Shown: positions 13,829 through 20,933 of the stretch, piece after piece
Layout: each line of letters opens with the position of its first letter
Numbering within the stretch: position 1 is the stretch's first letter
Assembly: GCA_030638325.1 (NCBI GenBank)
Contig: DAOWEV010000125.1
Coordinates: 1-20,933, forward strand
Length of the DNA: 20,933 nucleotides
Reading direction: 5' to 3'
DNA from: Bacteroidales bacterium
GTDB taxonomy: Bacteria > Bacteroidota > Bacteroidia > Bacteroidales > JAGOPY01
Notes under the pieces: model-generated
Seen by the model: only the letters and a program-made list of their open reading frames with translations
The model's database searches: none
Told to the model about the DNA's origin: nothing
Translations under genes and position numbers: made by a program

Positions 13829-13917
13829 TACCCCCAAATTAGTGCCCAAAGCAATACAAATGACTGCATAACAGTATTTTAGAATTTTTGTTAAGATTTA
13901 ATAACCAAAAAAACTTT

Positions 13918-15420
13918 ATGATCAGGAAAGTTCTTATTGCCAACAGGGGTGAAATAGCTGTGCGGGTGATGAGGTCATGCAGGGAGATGGGAATTACTTC
14001 TGTGGCTGTTTATTCAGAGGCTGATGGAAGCGCCATGCATGTCAGGTATGCGGATGAGGCATATTACATCGGGCCGGCGCCTTCCAATGAAAGCTACCTG
14101 AATATTGACAAGATCATTGAAGTTGCAAAGAAATGCAAAGCCGATGCTATCCACCCGGGCTATGGTTTCCTGTCGGAAAATGCCGATTTTTCTGACAGGT
14201 GTAAGAAGGAGGGAATCATTTTCATTGGCCCTTCGGGAGATTCCATTAGAACCATGGGCGACAAGATTACAGCCCGGAAAACCATGATCGAAGCCGGAGT
14301 TCCTGTGGTTCCAGGTACTACCGAGCCAATCCTGGATGAAGAAAAAGCGATTCAGACCATCCGGGAGATCGGCCTGCCGGTTATGGTCAAGGCTACTGCC
14401 GGAGGAGGGGGTAAAGGCATGCGGCTGATCAATCAGGAAAAAGAAATAGTGAACGCCATTCGCGCTGCCCGCTCGGAAGCTGCTTCAGCCTTTGGCAACG
14501 ATGCTGTGTATATTGAAAAATATATCCAATCTCCACACCATATCGAGTTCCAGGTACTGGCTGATAATCATGGTAATGTAGTGCATCTTTTTGAAAGAGA
14601 ATGCTCGGTTCAAAGAAGGCATCAGAAAGTTGTGGAAGAGACCCCATCTCCCCTGATCACTCCGAAGTACAGGGAAGAGATCGGCAGATTCGCTGTGGCA
14701 GCTGCAAAAGCCGCGAATTATTCAGGCGCCGGCACCATTGAATTCATAGTTGATGATGATCTGAATTATTATTTCCTGGAAATGAACACCCGGCTTCAGG
14801 TGGAACATCCCATCACTGAAAGGGTGGTTGGCATTGACCTCGTAAAACAGATGATCCGTATTGCCGATAATATGCCATTACCTTTTAAACAGGAAGACCT
14901 GCATCAGGATGGACATGCCATCGAATGCCGGATCTATGCTGAAGATCCGGACAATAATTTTTTGCCCAGCCCGGGAGTGATTGAACATATTACAGAACCC
15001 AAGGGCCTGGGAGTCAGGTGCGATGGTTATGTTTATGAGGGCTATGAGATACCCCTGTATTATGATCCGATGATCTCAAAACTGATTGTGTGGGCCAAAA
15101 CCCGGGAAGAAGCGATTGACAGGATGAAACGTGCCCTTTACGAATATAAAATCACCGGGGTCAAAACATCTATCAGGTTCCTGGAAAGGATCATGGATAC
15201 CCCGGATTTTCAGGAAGGTAATTACAACACTCATTTTATTCAGAAAAATGCAGATGTTCTGATGGCTGAACAGGAGAAAAATTCAAAGATTGAGGATATA
15301 GCGATCATGAGCGTATTTGTAGATTATTTGAGAAAGGTAGAAGAATTCCAGACAAAAGTTATAACAAAGAATGGGGTAAGTAACTGGAAGGAATGTGGCC
15401 GAAGAAAAACGCTATCTTAA
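13918..15420 (+). CDS. accC: Biotin carboxylase subunit of acyl-CoA carboxylase
   Basis: The enzyme carboxylates the biotin of the carrier subunit using ATP and bicarbonate. It has 500 residues with an ATP-grasp fold. MIRKVLIANRGEIAVRVMRS at the N-terminus is the family start, which is why I use the ATG at 13918 and not a TTG 30 bases upstream. The glycine-rich ATP loop GGGGKGM is at 162-168, FERECSVQRRHQKVVEE follows, and the active-site EMNTRLQVEHPITE is at 288-301. These positions agree with E. coli AccC numbering. The C-terminal 50 residues extend beyond the usual 450, as in acyl-CoA carboxylase alpha chains that lost their biotin domain to a separate gene. It is followed after 29 bases by that carrier gene. 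Most likely it is the alpha part of propionyl-CoA carboxylase. Confidence 0.95.
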   Translation: MIRKVLIANRGEIAVRVMRSCREMGITSVAVYSEADGSAMHVRYADEAYYIGPAPSNESYLNIDKIIEVAKKCKADAIHPGYGFLSENADFSDRCKKEGIIFIGPSGDSIRTMGDKITARKTMIEAGVPVVPGTTEPILDEEKAIQTIREIGLPVMVKATAGGGGKGMRLINQEKEIVNAIRAARSEAASAFGNDAVYIEKYIQSPHHIEFQVLADNHGNVVHLFERECSVQRRHQKVVEETPSPLITPKYREEIGRFAVAAAKAANYSGAGTIEFIVDDDLNYYFLEMNTRLQVEHPITERVVGIDLVKQMIRIADNMPLPFKQEDLHQDGHAIECRIYAEDPDNNFLPSPGVIEHITEPKGLGVRCDGYVYEGYEIPLYYDPMISKLIVWAKTREEAIDRMKRALYEYKITGVKTSIRFLERIMDTPDFQEGNYNTHFIQKNADVLMAEQEKNSKIEDIAIMSVFVDYLRKVEEFQTKVITKNGVSNWKECGRRKTLS

Positions 15421-15449
15421 CCTTTACAATTACCAATAAACCCTTGTTT

Positions 15450-15959
15450 ATGAAATCCATGGAAATTAATATAGATGACCGGACTGCCCATGTTGAATTG
15501 ATTGGACGGGAAGGCAGTAATTATGAGATCTCCCTTGATGGAAAAGTTATCGAAATAGACATCCTGTTAGTTGAACGGGGCGTGTATTCGGTTTTATACG
15601 AAGGGAAGTCTTATAATGTGGAGTTGATTAGAGCCGGGGGACCTAAGGATTATCAAGTTAACACGCTCTATCATTCCTATAACGTGGAAGTAGTAGATGC
15701 AGAAAGAAAATACCAGAAAAGCCGGACGAAAGACGATGATCATGAAGAAATGGTGATCTCGTCGCCCATGCCCGGCAAAGTGGTTAAGATCCTTGTCCAG
15801 GTAGGTGATAAAGTGAAGGCCGGAGAAACGGTGATCATCATTTCTGCCATGAAAATGGAGAGTGAATACAAAGTGAAAATGGACAGGACCATCAGGGAAA
15901 TCAGGGTAAAAGAGGGTGATACCATAGATGCAAATCAACCATTAATAATTATTGAATAA
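15450..15959 (+). CDS. Biotin carboxyl carrier subunit of acyl-CoA carboxylase
   Basis: This protein has 169 residues from the ATG at 15450. An upstream ATG at 15393 would overlap the previous gene by 28 bases and add 19 residues unlike the family, so I reject it. The N-terminal part (about 1-85) is beta-rich and probably docks to the partner subunits. A charged linker follows (KSRTKDDDHEE). The C-terminal 70 residues form a biotinyl domain, with SPMPGKVVKILVQVGDKV and then AMKME. Lys135 in that motif is the biotin site. The domain shuttles carboxybiotin between the biotin carboxylase and carboxyltransferase encoded on either side, 29 and 17 bases away. It resembles the biotin-domain part of fused PccA chains. 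Confidence 0.92.
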   Translation: MKSMEINIDDRTAHVELIGREGSNYEISLDGKVIEIDILLVERGVYSVLYEGKSYNVELIRAGGPKDYQVNTLYHSYNVEVVDAERKYQKSRTKDDDHEEMVISSPMPGKVVKILVQVGDKVKAGETVIIISAMKMESEYKVKMDRTIREIRVKEGDTIDANQPLIIIE

Positions 15960-15976
15960 CCCATAGACCATACAAT

Positions 15977-17518
15977 ATGTCACCTTTAAAAAACAAATAT
16001 CAGCTATTTGATGAAAAGAACAACGCCGCTGAACTTGGAGGAGGGAAAGAACGTATTGAAAAGCAACATAAGGCCGGACGTTTAACGGCCCGGGAAAGGA
16101 TCAATATTTTGCTGGACCCCGGTTCATTCGTGGAAAATGATAAGTTCATGACACACCGTTGTACGGACTTCGATATGCAGGAGCAACAGATACCGGGCGA
16201 TGGGGTTGTTACCGGCTACGGTAAGATAGACGGTCGTCTTGTTTACGTTTTTGCACAGGATTTTACTGTCTTCGGAGGCTCTCTCAGCCGGGCCAATGCC
16301 GACAAGATCATCAAGATCATGGACCTGGCCATGCGCATGGGCGCTCCCGTCATAGGATTAAATGATTCGGGCGGCGCCCGCATCCAGGAAGGTGTGGAAA
16401 GCCTTGCCGGATATGCCGAAATCTTTTACAGGAATGTGATGAGCTCCGGGGTTATTCCACAGATTTCGGCGGTGCTGGGGCCTTGTGCAGGCGGGGCCGT
16501 ATACTCACCGGCCATGACTGATTTTATTCTCATGGTGAAGGAAACCAGTTATATGTTTGTTACAGGACCTGATGTGATCAAGACTGTGACCCATGAAGAG
16601 GTGACCAAGAACGAACTGGGTGGAGCGATGACACACAATAGCAAAAGCGGGGTTGCTCATCTGATGGCTGATGATGATGAACAGGCCATGATGATGCTTC
16701 GTGAATTGTTAAGTTACCTGCCTTCCAACAATACGGAAGATCCCCCTATTGTCCCGTGTACTGATGATATCAGAAGGGAAGATGAAAAATTACAGACCAT
16801 TGTGCCTGATGACTCCAACAAACCGTATGATATGAAAGAGATCATTACTTCGGTGGTGGATCATCATAATTTCTTCGAGATCCAGGCCCACTATGCTAAA
16901 AATATCATTATAGGATTTGCAAGACTGGATGGACGGACGATTGGTATCGTGGCCAATCAGCCGGCTCACCTCGCAGGCGTACTCGATATAAACTCTTCCA
17001 TTAAAGCGGCAAGATTCGTAAGATTCTGTGATGCCTTTAACATTCCACTCATCACATTTGTGGATGTACCCGGGTTCCTTCCGGGCACCAACCAGGAATT
17101 TGGAGGTATTATCAAACATGGCGCCAAGTTGTTATTTGCATTTAGTGAAGCCACAGTACCGAAGATCACGATCATTACACGGAAAGCTTATGGTGGTGCA
17201 TACGATGTGATGTCAAGCAAGCATATTGGGGCCGATGTTAACTTTGCTTTTCCATCGGCAGAAATTGCAGTAATGGGTCCCGACGGGGCCGTTAATATCC
17301 TTTATAGAAAGGATGAGCTGTCAGATGAGGCGAGAAAGCAAAAGGTGGATGAATATAGAAGCAATTTTGCCAGCCCTTACAAAGCGGCTGAAATAGGTTA
17401 TATTGATGAGATTATCTATCCGAAAGAGACCCGGTACAGGCTTATCCAGTCGCTCGAAATGACCCAGTCGAAGAGTAAATCGAACCCCCCGAAGAAACAT
17501 GGGAATATCCCACTATAA
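15977..17518 (+). CDS. pccB: Acyl-CoA carboxylase carboxyltransferase (PccB type)
   Basis: This subunit moves the carboxyl group from biotin to an acyl-CoA. It has 513 residues with two crotonase-fold halves. The N-terminal half has the acyl-CoA site, NDSGGARIQEGVESLAGY (129-146) and GPCAGGAVYSPAMTDF (168-183). The C-terminal half carries QPAHLAGVLD, DVPGFLPGTNQE and KAYGGAYDVMSSKHIGAD. Asp410 in that last motif matches the position known in Streptomyces PccB to favour propionyl-CoA, where acetyl-CoA enzymes have Ile. I therefore infer propionyl-CoA carboxylase making methylmalonyl-CoA. Methylmalonyl-CoA decarboxylase alpha subunits are related, but the adjacent biotin carboxylase argues for the ATP-dependent enzyme. 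A GTGCT-AACAT-AGCAC hairpin directly follows the stop. Confidence 0.93.
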   Translation: MSPLKNKYQLFDEKNNAAELGGGKERIEKQHKAGRLTARERINILLDPGSFVENDKFMTHRCTDFDMQEQQIPGDGVVTGYGKIDGRLVYVFAQDFTVFGGSLSRANADKIIKIMDLAMRMGAPVIGLNDSGGARIQEGVESLAGYAEIFYRNVMSSGVIPQISAVLGPCAGGAVYSPAMTDFILMVKETSYMFVTGPDVIKTVTHEEVTKNELGGAMTHNSKSGVAHLMADDDEQAMMMLRELLSYLPSNNTEDPPIVPCTDDIRREDEKLQTIVPDDSNKPYDMKEIITSVVDHHNFFEIQAHYAKNIIIGFARLDGRTIGIVANQPAHLAGVLDINSSIKAARFVRFCDAFNIPLITFVDVPGFLPGTNQEFGGIIKHGAKLLFAFSEATVPKITIITRKAYGGAYDVMSSKHIGADVNFAFPSAEIAVMGPDGAVNILYRKDELSDEARKQKVDEYRSNFASPYKAAEIGYIDEIIYPKETRYRLIQSLEMTQSKSKSNPPKKHGNIPL

Positions 17519-17566
17519 GTGCTAACATAGCACAAGGCTGTAAACAAATCAAGATAATAAGCCGTT

Positions 17567-17908
17567 ATGGAATCCAAACGACAACAAAAAGTATCCAGGC
17601 TGTTACAAAAAGACCTCGGAGAGATTTTCCAGCATGAATCCCGGAATATATTCAAAGGCGCTATGATCACTGTTACCAGGGTGAATGTTACCAGGGATTT
17701 GTCGATAGCCAAAATATACCTGAGCTTATTCGCTGTTGATGATAAAACGGCCCTTATGAATACCATCAAAGGCCATGCCTCAACGATACGTTACAAACTT
17801 GGTAGCCGGGTCGGTAAGCAACTCCGGGTTGTCCCAATGCTGGAGTTCTATGAAGATGACTCCCTGGATTATATCGAGAATATTGAGAAACTGTTGAGCG
17901 AAGAATAG
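17567..17908 (+). CDS. rbfA: 30S ribosome-binding factor RbfA
   Basis: RbfA is a small KH-fold protein that assists late 30S maturation and processing of the 16S rRNA 5' end. At 113 residues the length is normal. The family pattern is visible: QQKVSRLLQKDLGEIFQ at the N-terminus, MITVTRVNVTRDLSIAKIYLS in the middle, then IRYKLGSRVGKQLRVVPML and FYEDDSLDYIENIEKLL at the end. It starts 48 bases after pccB and ends 6 bases before the permease gene. The rbfA-permease pair is a familiar Bacteroidota arrangement. It is probably part of the same transcript as the carboxylase genes, although an internal promoter cannot be excluded. Confidence 0.93.
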   Translation: MESKRQQKVSRLLQKDLGEIFQHESRNIFKGAMITVTRVNVTRDLSIAKIYLSLFAVDDKTALMNTIKGHASTIRYKLGSRVGKQLRVVPMLEFYEDDSLDYIENIEKLLSEE

Positions 17909-17914
17909 AATATT

Positions 17915-19165
17915 GTGATCTTCCCGTTATACATAGCCCGCCGTTACCTGATCTCGAAAAAATCCCATAACATCATTAATTTTATCTCAGGGATCTCTGT
18001 GTTGGGTGTTACTGTCGGCACCCTGGCTTTGGTTATTGTACTGTCGGTATTCAATGGTTTTGAGGACCTGGTTTTATCATTGATAAATTCTTTTAACCCT
18101 GATCTTAAAATAGAGGCCGTCACCGGAAAGGTCATTCACATGGATGATTTTCCGGAAGAAAAGCTAAAAAAAATTCAGGGAGTTAAAAGTATTATACCGG
18201 TCATAGAAGAAAAGGCACTCGTCAAATACCGTGATAAACAACATATCGTAACAATGAAAGGTGTAGGGGAGGGATTTGAGAAGATCAGCCCTGTGAATGA
18301 CTTCATTATTTCAGGTGAGCTTAAGTTAAAACAGGGGGATCAGGACTTTGCAGTCATAGGGGCCGGGGTAGCCTGGTACCTGTCATTATACCTTGGTGAT
18401 TTCACCCCTCCGGTAATGGTCTACCTGCCGAAAAGGACCCGGAAATCTTTTTCAGGTCCACTTGCACAGGCATTCAATGACGCCACCATTCCTGTATCCG
18501 GGGTTTTTGCCATACAGCAGGAATTTGATTCGCAATACGTGCTTGTCCCCATTGGGTTGATGAAAAATTTGCTCGAATACTCCGATGAGGTTAGCTCGCT
18601 TGAGATAGCGCTGGCAGTTGGGTCTGACACTGAAAAAGTCCAGAAACAGATCATCCGGATATTGGGTGAAGATTTTTCAGTGAAAAACCGTTTTCAGCAG
18701 CAGGAGCTGCTTTATAAGGTGATGAAATCCGAGAAATGGGCCATCTTCTTTATCCTTGTCTTTATCCTGATCATAGCTACTTTTAATGTCATAGGTTCTC
18801 TTTCCATGCTGATCCTCGACAAGAAAAAGGACATTGCCGTATTGTGGAGCCTCGGAGCGGATAAGAAGCTGATAAAAAGGATATTCACCATAGAAGGCAT
18901 GTTGATCTCGGTGGCTGGAGGTATCCTGGGACTGGTCCTGGGAGGCATGCTTGCCTGGCTGCAGCAGCAGTACGGCTTCATCAAACTTGGTGGTGACGGA
19001 GGCTCCTATATCATCGAGGCATATCCTGTGAAAGTAAAGATATCCGACCTGGTTTATATCCTTTTGACAGTCCTTTTCATTGGATTCGTGACGGTTTGGT
19101 ATCCGGTTCGGCAGATCTCCAGGAAATATCTTGCCGGAAGGATGAATTTTTTTCTGATGCGATAA
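17915..19165 (+). CDS. LolC/LolE-type ABC transporter permease (FtsX family)
   Basis: This is a 416-residue inner membrane protein. One membrane helix lies at about 21-47 (HNIINFISGISVLGVTVGT...), followed by a large periplasmic MacB-type domain (48-270). Three more helices sit at about 275-301, 329-349 and 379-398, forming the FtsX domain. The IARRYL...SKKSHNIINFIS start and VLSVFNGFEDL are typical of lipoprotein-releasing permeases, which extract lipoproteins from the inner membrane for delivery to the outer membrane with the ATPase LolD. The ATPase is not in the window. The start codon is GTG, 6 bases after the rbfA stop, which implies coupling. No in-frame ATG lies near the conserved N-terminus. 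Confidence 0.88.
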   Translation: MIFPLYIARRYLISKKSHNIINFISGISVLGVTVGTLALVIVLSVFNGFEDLVLSLINSFNPDLKIEAVTGKVIHMDDFPEEKLKKIQGVKSIIPVIEEKALVKYRDKQHIVTMKGVGEGFEKISPVNDFIISGELKLKQGDQDFAVIGAGVAWYLSLYLGDFTPPVMVYLPKRTRKSFSGPLAQAFNDATIPVSGVFAIQQEFDSQYVLVPIGLMKNLLEYSDEVSSLEIALAVGSDTEKVQKQIIRILGEDFSVKNRFQQQELLYKVMKSEKWAIFFILVFILIIATFNVIGSLSMLILDKKKDIAVLWSLGADKKLIKRIFTIEGMLISVAGGILGLVLGGMLAWLQQQYGFIKLGGDGGSYIIEAYPVKVKISDLVYILLTVLFIGFVTVWYPVRQISRKYLAGRMNFFLMR

Positions 19166-19172
19166 GGATTAT

Positions 19173-19212
19173 TGGAATGCTGGAATGTTGGAATGTTGGA
19201 ATATTGGAATAA
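19173..19212 (+). repeat. Five tandem 8-bp TGGAATGT-type units
   Basis: Units are TGGAATGC, TGGAATGT, TGGAATGT, TGGAATAT and TGGAATAA, starting 7 bases after the permease stop. Reverse-complement words (ATTCCATTCTTCC) occur at about 19251-19278, so the transcript could fold into a long stem here. Apart from this, the 16-bp duplication and the promoter box below, I see no gene in 19166-19530. Confidence 0.7.
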
Positions 19213-19424
19213 TGCAGGGTTATTAGGATGTTTTTCACCCACTATTCCGCAATTCCATTCTTCCAATCTTCCATTCTTCAGCGCCCAATGGATGCAATTC
19301 AAAGCCACTTTCTTTGAGGGTGGATTTTTATTTCATCACAGGCAACCTTTGACAATAATTCCAGTCTGTAATAGTTTACTGTTCGTTTATAAAATTATTA
19401 TTGGGTTTACTGTTTTTTTAATGG

Positions 19425-19456
19425 AAATGCTTAAATGTGAAAATGCTTAAATGTGT
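19425..19456 (+). repeat. 16-bp tandem duplication upstream of the C25 protease
   Basis: AAATGCTTAAATGTGA is followed directly by AAATGCTTAAATGTGT. The duplication ends 19 bases before the -7 box at 19476, so it overlaps the expected -33 region. It could be a regulator site or a chance duplication. Confidence 0.6.
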
Positions 19457-19475
19457 ATATGAAGCAGAAAAACTT

Positions 19476-19483
19476 TACCTTTG
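19476..19483 (+). promoter_or_regulatory. -7 box TACCTTTG for the C25 protease
   Basis: An exact TAnnTTTG followed by C. A TGTG at 19452-19455 is a weak -33 candidate with about 20 bases of spacing. The start codon is 47 bases downstream at 19531. Confidence 0.55.
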
Positions 19484-19530
19484 CCCACTCAGTTAACGCA
19501 GTTTAATCTTACTTATTTAATCTAACTAAC

Positions 19531-20933
19531 ATGAAAAGATCTGCTATGGTGTTTTCCGGTGTTTTCTTTCTGATGATGATGCTATCCGGTCTGACAATCA
19601 GTGAACTGTCAGCTCAGAGAGTCACTCTGAATGATAATGAAAACAGACTGGATGTAAGGGAAAACACTTACTACAAATTAGACCTGTACAACACCCTGGG
19701 GGAATTTAACACGCTCCAGGTAAAAACGGGAAAAGGGATTTTTACACGTATCCTGATCCCCGGATATACCAAAGGAGGATCCATTGGAAATCCTGAATTG
19801 CCGGTAAGGCGTGAATTAATTGAGATCCCTGTCGGCGCCGGCGTCAGGATCAACATCTTGAACACCGTTTCAAAAGAATATAATTTATCCGGCCTGGACA
19901 TCCTTTACCCGGTCTTTCCTTTACAGCCTGAAATTCCGAAAACCGGCGAACATGTCCCGTTTGAATATAATGAAACGGCTTATAAAACCAATGCTTTTCA
20001 TGCCGGCAACCTGGTCCGGGTTGAATTGCTGGGTATTTCCAGGGAAGTTCAGTTGGGACGATTAGACATATCACCAATACAGTATAATCCGGTTACGGAA
20101 ACATTGAAGATCTTCTCGGAGATCGAGTTTGAGATCCTGTTCGAAGATCCCGACCTGGCAAAGACAATGGAGTTGAAGAGAATATATGGAAACCATTATT
20201 TCTCGGCTATTCACAGATCGCTTCTGAATTATAAATCTTATCAGGCAGCTAACCGCGATACCCTTGTTACCTATCCCGTGAAATATGTGATCGTCTCCGA
20301 TCGCATGTTTGAATCCCAGCTACAACCACTGATAGCATGGAAGATCAAAAAAGGTTTTACTGTGGTGGAAGCCTATACCGATGACCCGGCTGTCGGGAAT
20401 ACCACTTTTCAGATCAAGGCCTATCTGGAAGATCTGTACAACAATGCCACAACGGATGATCCGGCTCCCTCTTTCATCTTATTTGTGGGTGATATAGCCC
20501 AGATCCCGACCTGGAACGGCAATGCCGGCGGCCATGTGACCGACCTTTTCTATTGTGAATATACAAGTGATTATTTCCCTGAAGTCTTCTATGGAAGGTT
20601 TTCCGCCCAGGATACGGCTCAATTGCAGCCTCAGATCGACAAGACGCTTATGTATGAACAATATACCATGCCGGATCCCTCTTATCTCAATGAAGTGGTA
20701 ATGGTGGCAGGTATGGACGGTACCTATGCCATTACTCATGGAAATGGCCAGATCAATTACGGAACTGAGAATTATTTCAATACGACTTTTGGGATTCTCT
20801 CCCATACCTATTTGTACCCCGAATCAGGAAGTAATGCAGCCAACATCCGGCAGGATATCAGCAATGGGGTGACTTTTGGGAATTACACGGCTCATTGTAA
20901 CCCTACCGGATGGGGTAATCCTTCATTTAATAC
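19531..20933 (+). CDS. Gingipain-like C25 family cysteine protease (5' part)
   Basis: The first 467 codons are present and the frame runs off the window. Residues 1-28 form a signal peptide ending ELSAQ. Residues 29 to about 245 resemble the C25 propeptide, with GSIGNPELPVRRELIEIPVG and later PVTETLKIFSEIEFEI. The catalytic domain begins near 248 (YPVKYVIVSDRMFE, then LIAWKIKKGFTVVEAY). It continues with FVGDIAQIPTW, DYFPEVFYGRFSAQD and QPQIDKTLMYEQY, all C25 landmarks. His455 in GNYTAHCNPTGWGNPSF corresponds to the catalytic His of gingipains. The catalytic Cys and any T9SS C-terminal domain lie beyond the window. It is probably a T9SS-secreted surface or extracellular protease. Arg or Lys specificity cannot be judged. 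Confidence 0.9.
   Translation, partial: MKRSAMVFSGVFFLMMMLSGLTISELSAQRVTLNDNENRLDVRENTYYKLDLYNTLGEFNTLQVKTGKGIFTRILIPGYTKGGSIGNPELPVRRELIEIPVGAGVRINILNTVSKEYNLSGLDILYPVFPLQPEIPKTGEHVPFEYNETAYKTNAFHAGNLVRVELLGISREVQLGRLDISPIQYNPVTETLKIFSEIEFEILFEDPDLAKTMELKRIYGNHYFSAIHRSLLNYKSYQAANRDTLVTYPVKYVIVSDRMFESQLQPLIAWKIKKGFTVVEAYTDDPAVGNTTFQIKAYLEDLYNNATTDDPAPSFILFVGDIAQIPTWNGNAGGHVTDLFYCEYTSDYFPEVFYGRFSAQDTAQLQPQIDKTLMYEQYTMPDPSYLNEVVMVAGMDGTYAITHGNGQINYGTENYFNTTFGILSHTYLYPESGSNAANIRQDISNGVTFGNYTAHCNPTGWGNPSFN

Noticed and set aside
13888..13917. TTG start 30 bases upstream for the biotin carboxylase
   Set aside because: The added residues (LRFNNQKNF) are not part of the conserved N-terminus, which begins exactly at the ATG at 13918.
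15393..15449. Upstream ATG for the biotin carrier gene, overlapping the carboxylase gene
   Set aside because: The 19 extra residues do not look like the family, and the ATG at 15450 starts just before the conserved beta-rich region.
19172..19450. Plus-strand reading frame of 92 codons after the permease gene
   Set aside because: It starts in the 8-bp tandem repeat (ECWNVGMLEYWNN) and continues through non-coding sequence into the protease promoter region.

Overview
The window looks like a chromosomal segment from a Bacteroidota bacterium, probably order Bacteroidales or a close relative. The signs are: a gingipain-type C25 protease and a second exported protein with a type IX secretion (T9SS) type C-terminal end, a PorT-family beta-barrel, start codons with little Shine-Dalgarno sequence, and repeated matches to the Bacteroidota -7 promoter box TAnnTTTG. 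Most genes are housekeeping genes with recognisable motifs. No plasmid, phage, insertion sequence or CRISPR features were seen.

Layout. 1-334: mosaic dispersed repeats and a promoter. 335-2028 (+): an outer-membrane barrel protein, a terminator, then mtnA (methylthioribose-1-phosphate isomerase). 2073-3528 (-): a small protein made of four 25-residue repeats, and a COG0731-type radical SAM protein. 3865-5630 (+): a polyprenyl diphosphate synthase and a PorT-type barrel. 5702-9134 (-): a probable operon ruvB - queG - thioredoxin-fold protein - secreted Ig-like protein. 9459-11590 (+): two double-domain universal stress proteins with a SPOR-domain protein between them. 11855-12934 (-): class II fructose-bisphosphate aldolase. 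13387-13460: tRNA-Arg(CCG). 13918-19165 (+): a three-gene biotin-dependent acyl-CoA carboxylase (probably propionyl-CoA carboxylase), then rbfA and a LolC/LolE-type permease. 19531-end (+): the first 467 codons of a C25 cysteine protease, cut by the window edge before its catalytic cysteine.

Working together. The carboxylase genes encode biotin carboxylase, carrier and carboxyltransferase as separate subunits of one enzyme, consistent with propionyl-CoA/methylmalonyl-CoA metabolism. The polyprenyl synthase has the small residues before its first Asp motif expected of long-chain enzymes, so it may supply the menaquinone side chain. The Ig-like secreted protein and the C25 protease are likely T9SS cargo.

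The less ordinary material is the 25-residue repeat protein, the usp-SPOR-usp cluster, a terminator fused to a promoter that implies a leaderless mtnA mRNA, and dense intergenic repeats. These repeats include an exact 32-bp inverted pair 2.5 kb apart and a roughly 110-bp module found upstream of two unrelated genes. No convincing new defence or mobile system was found.
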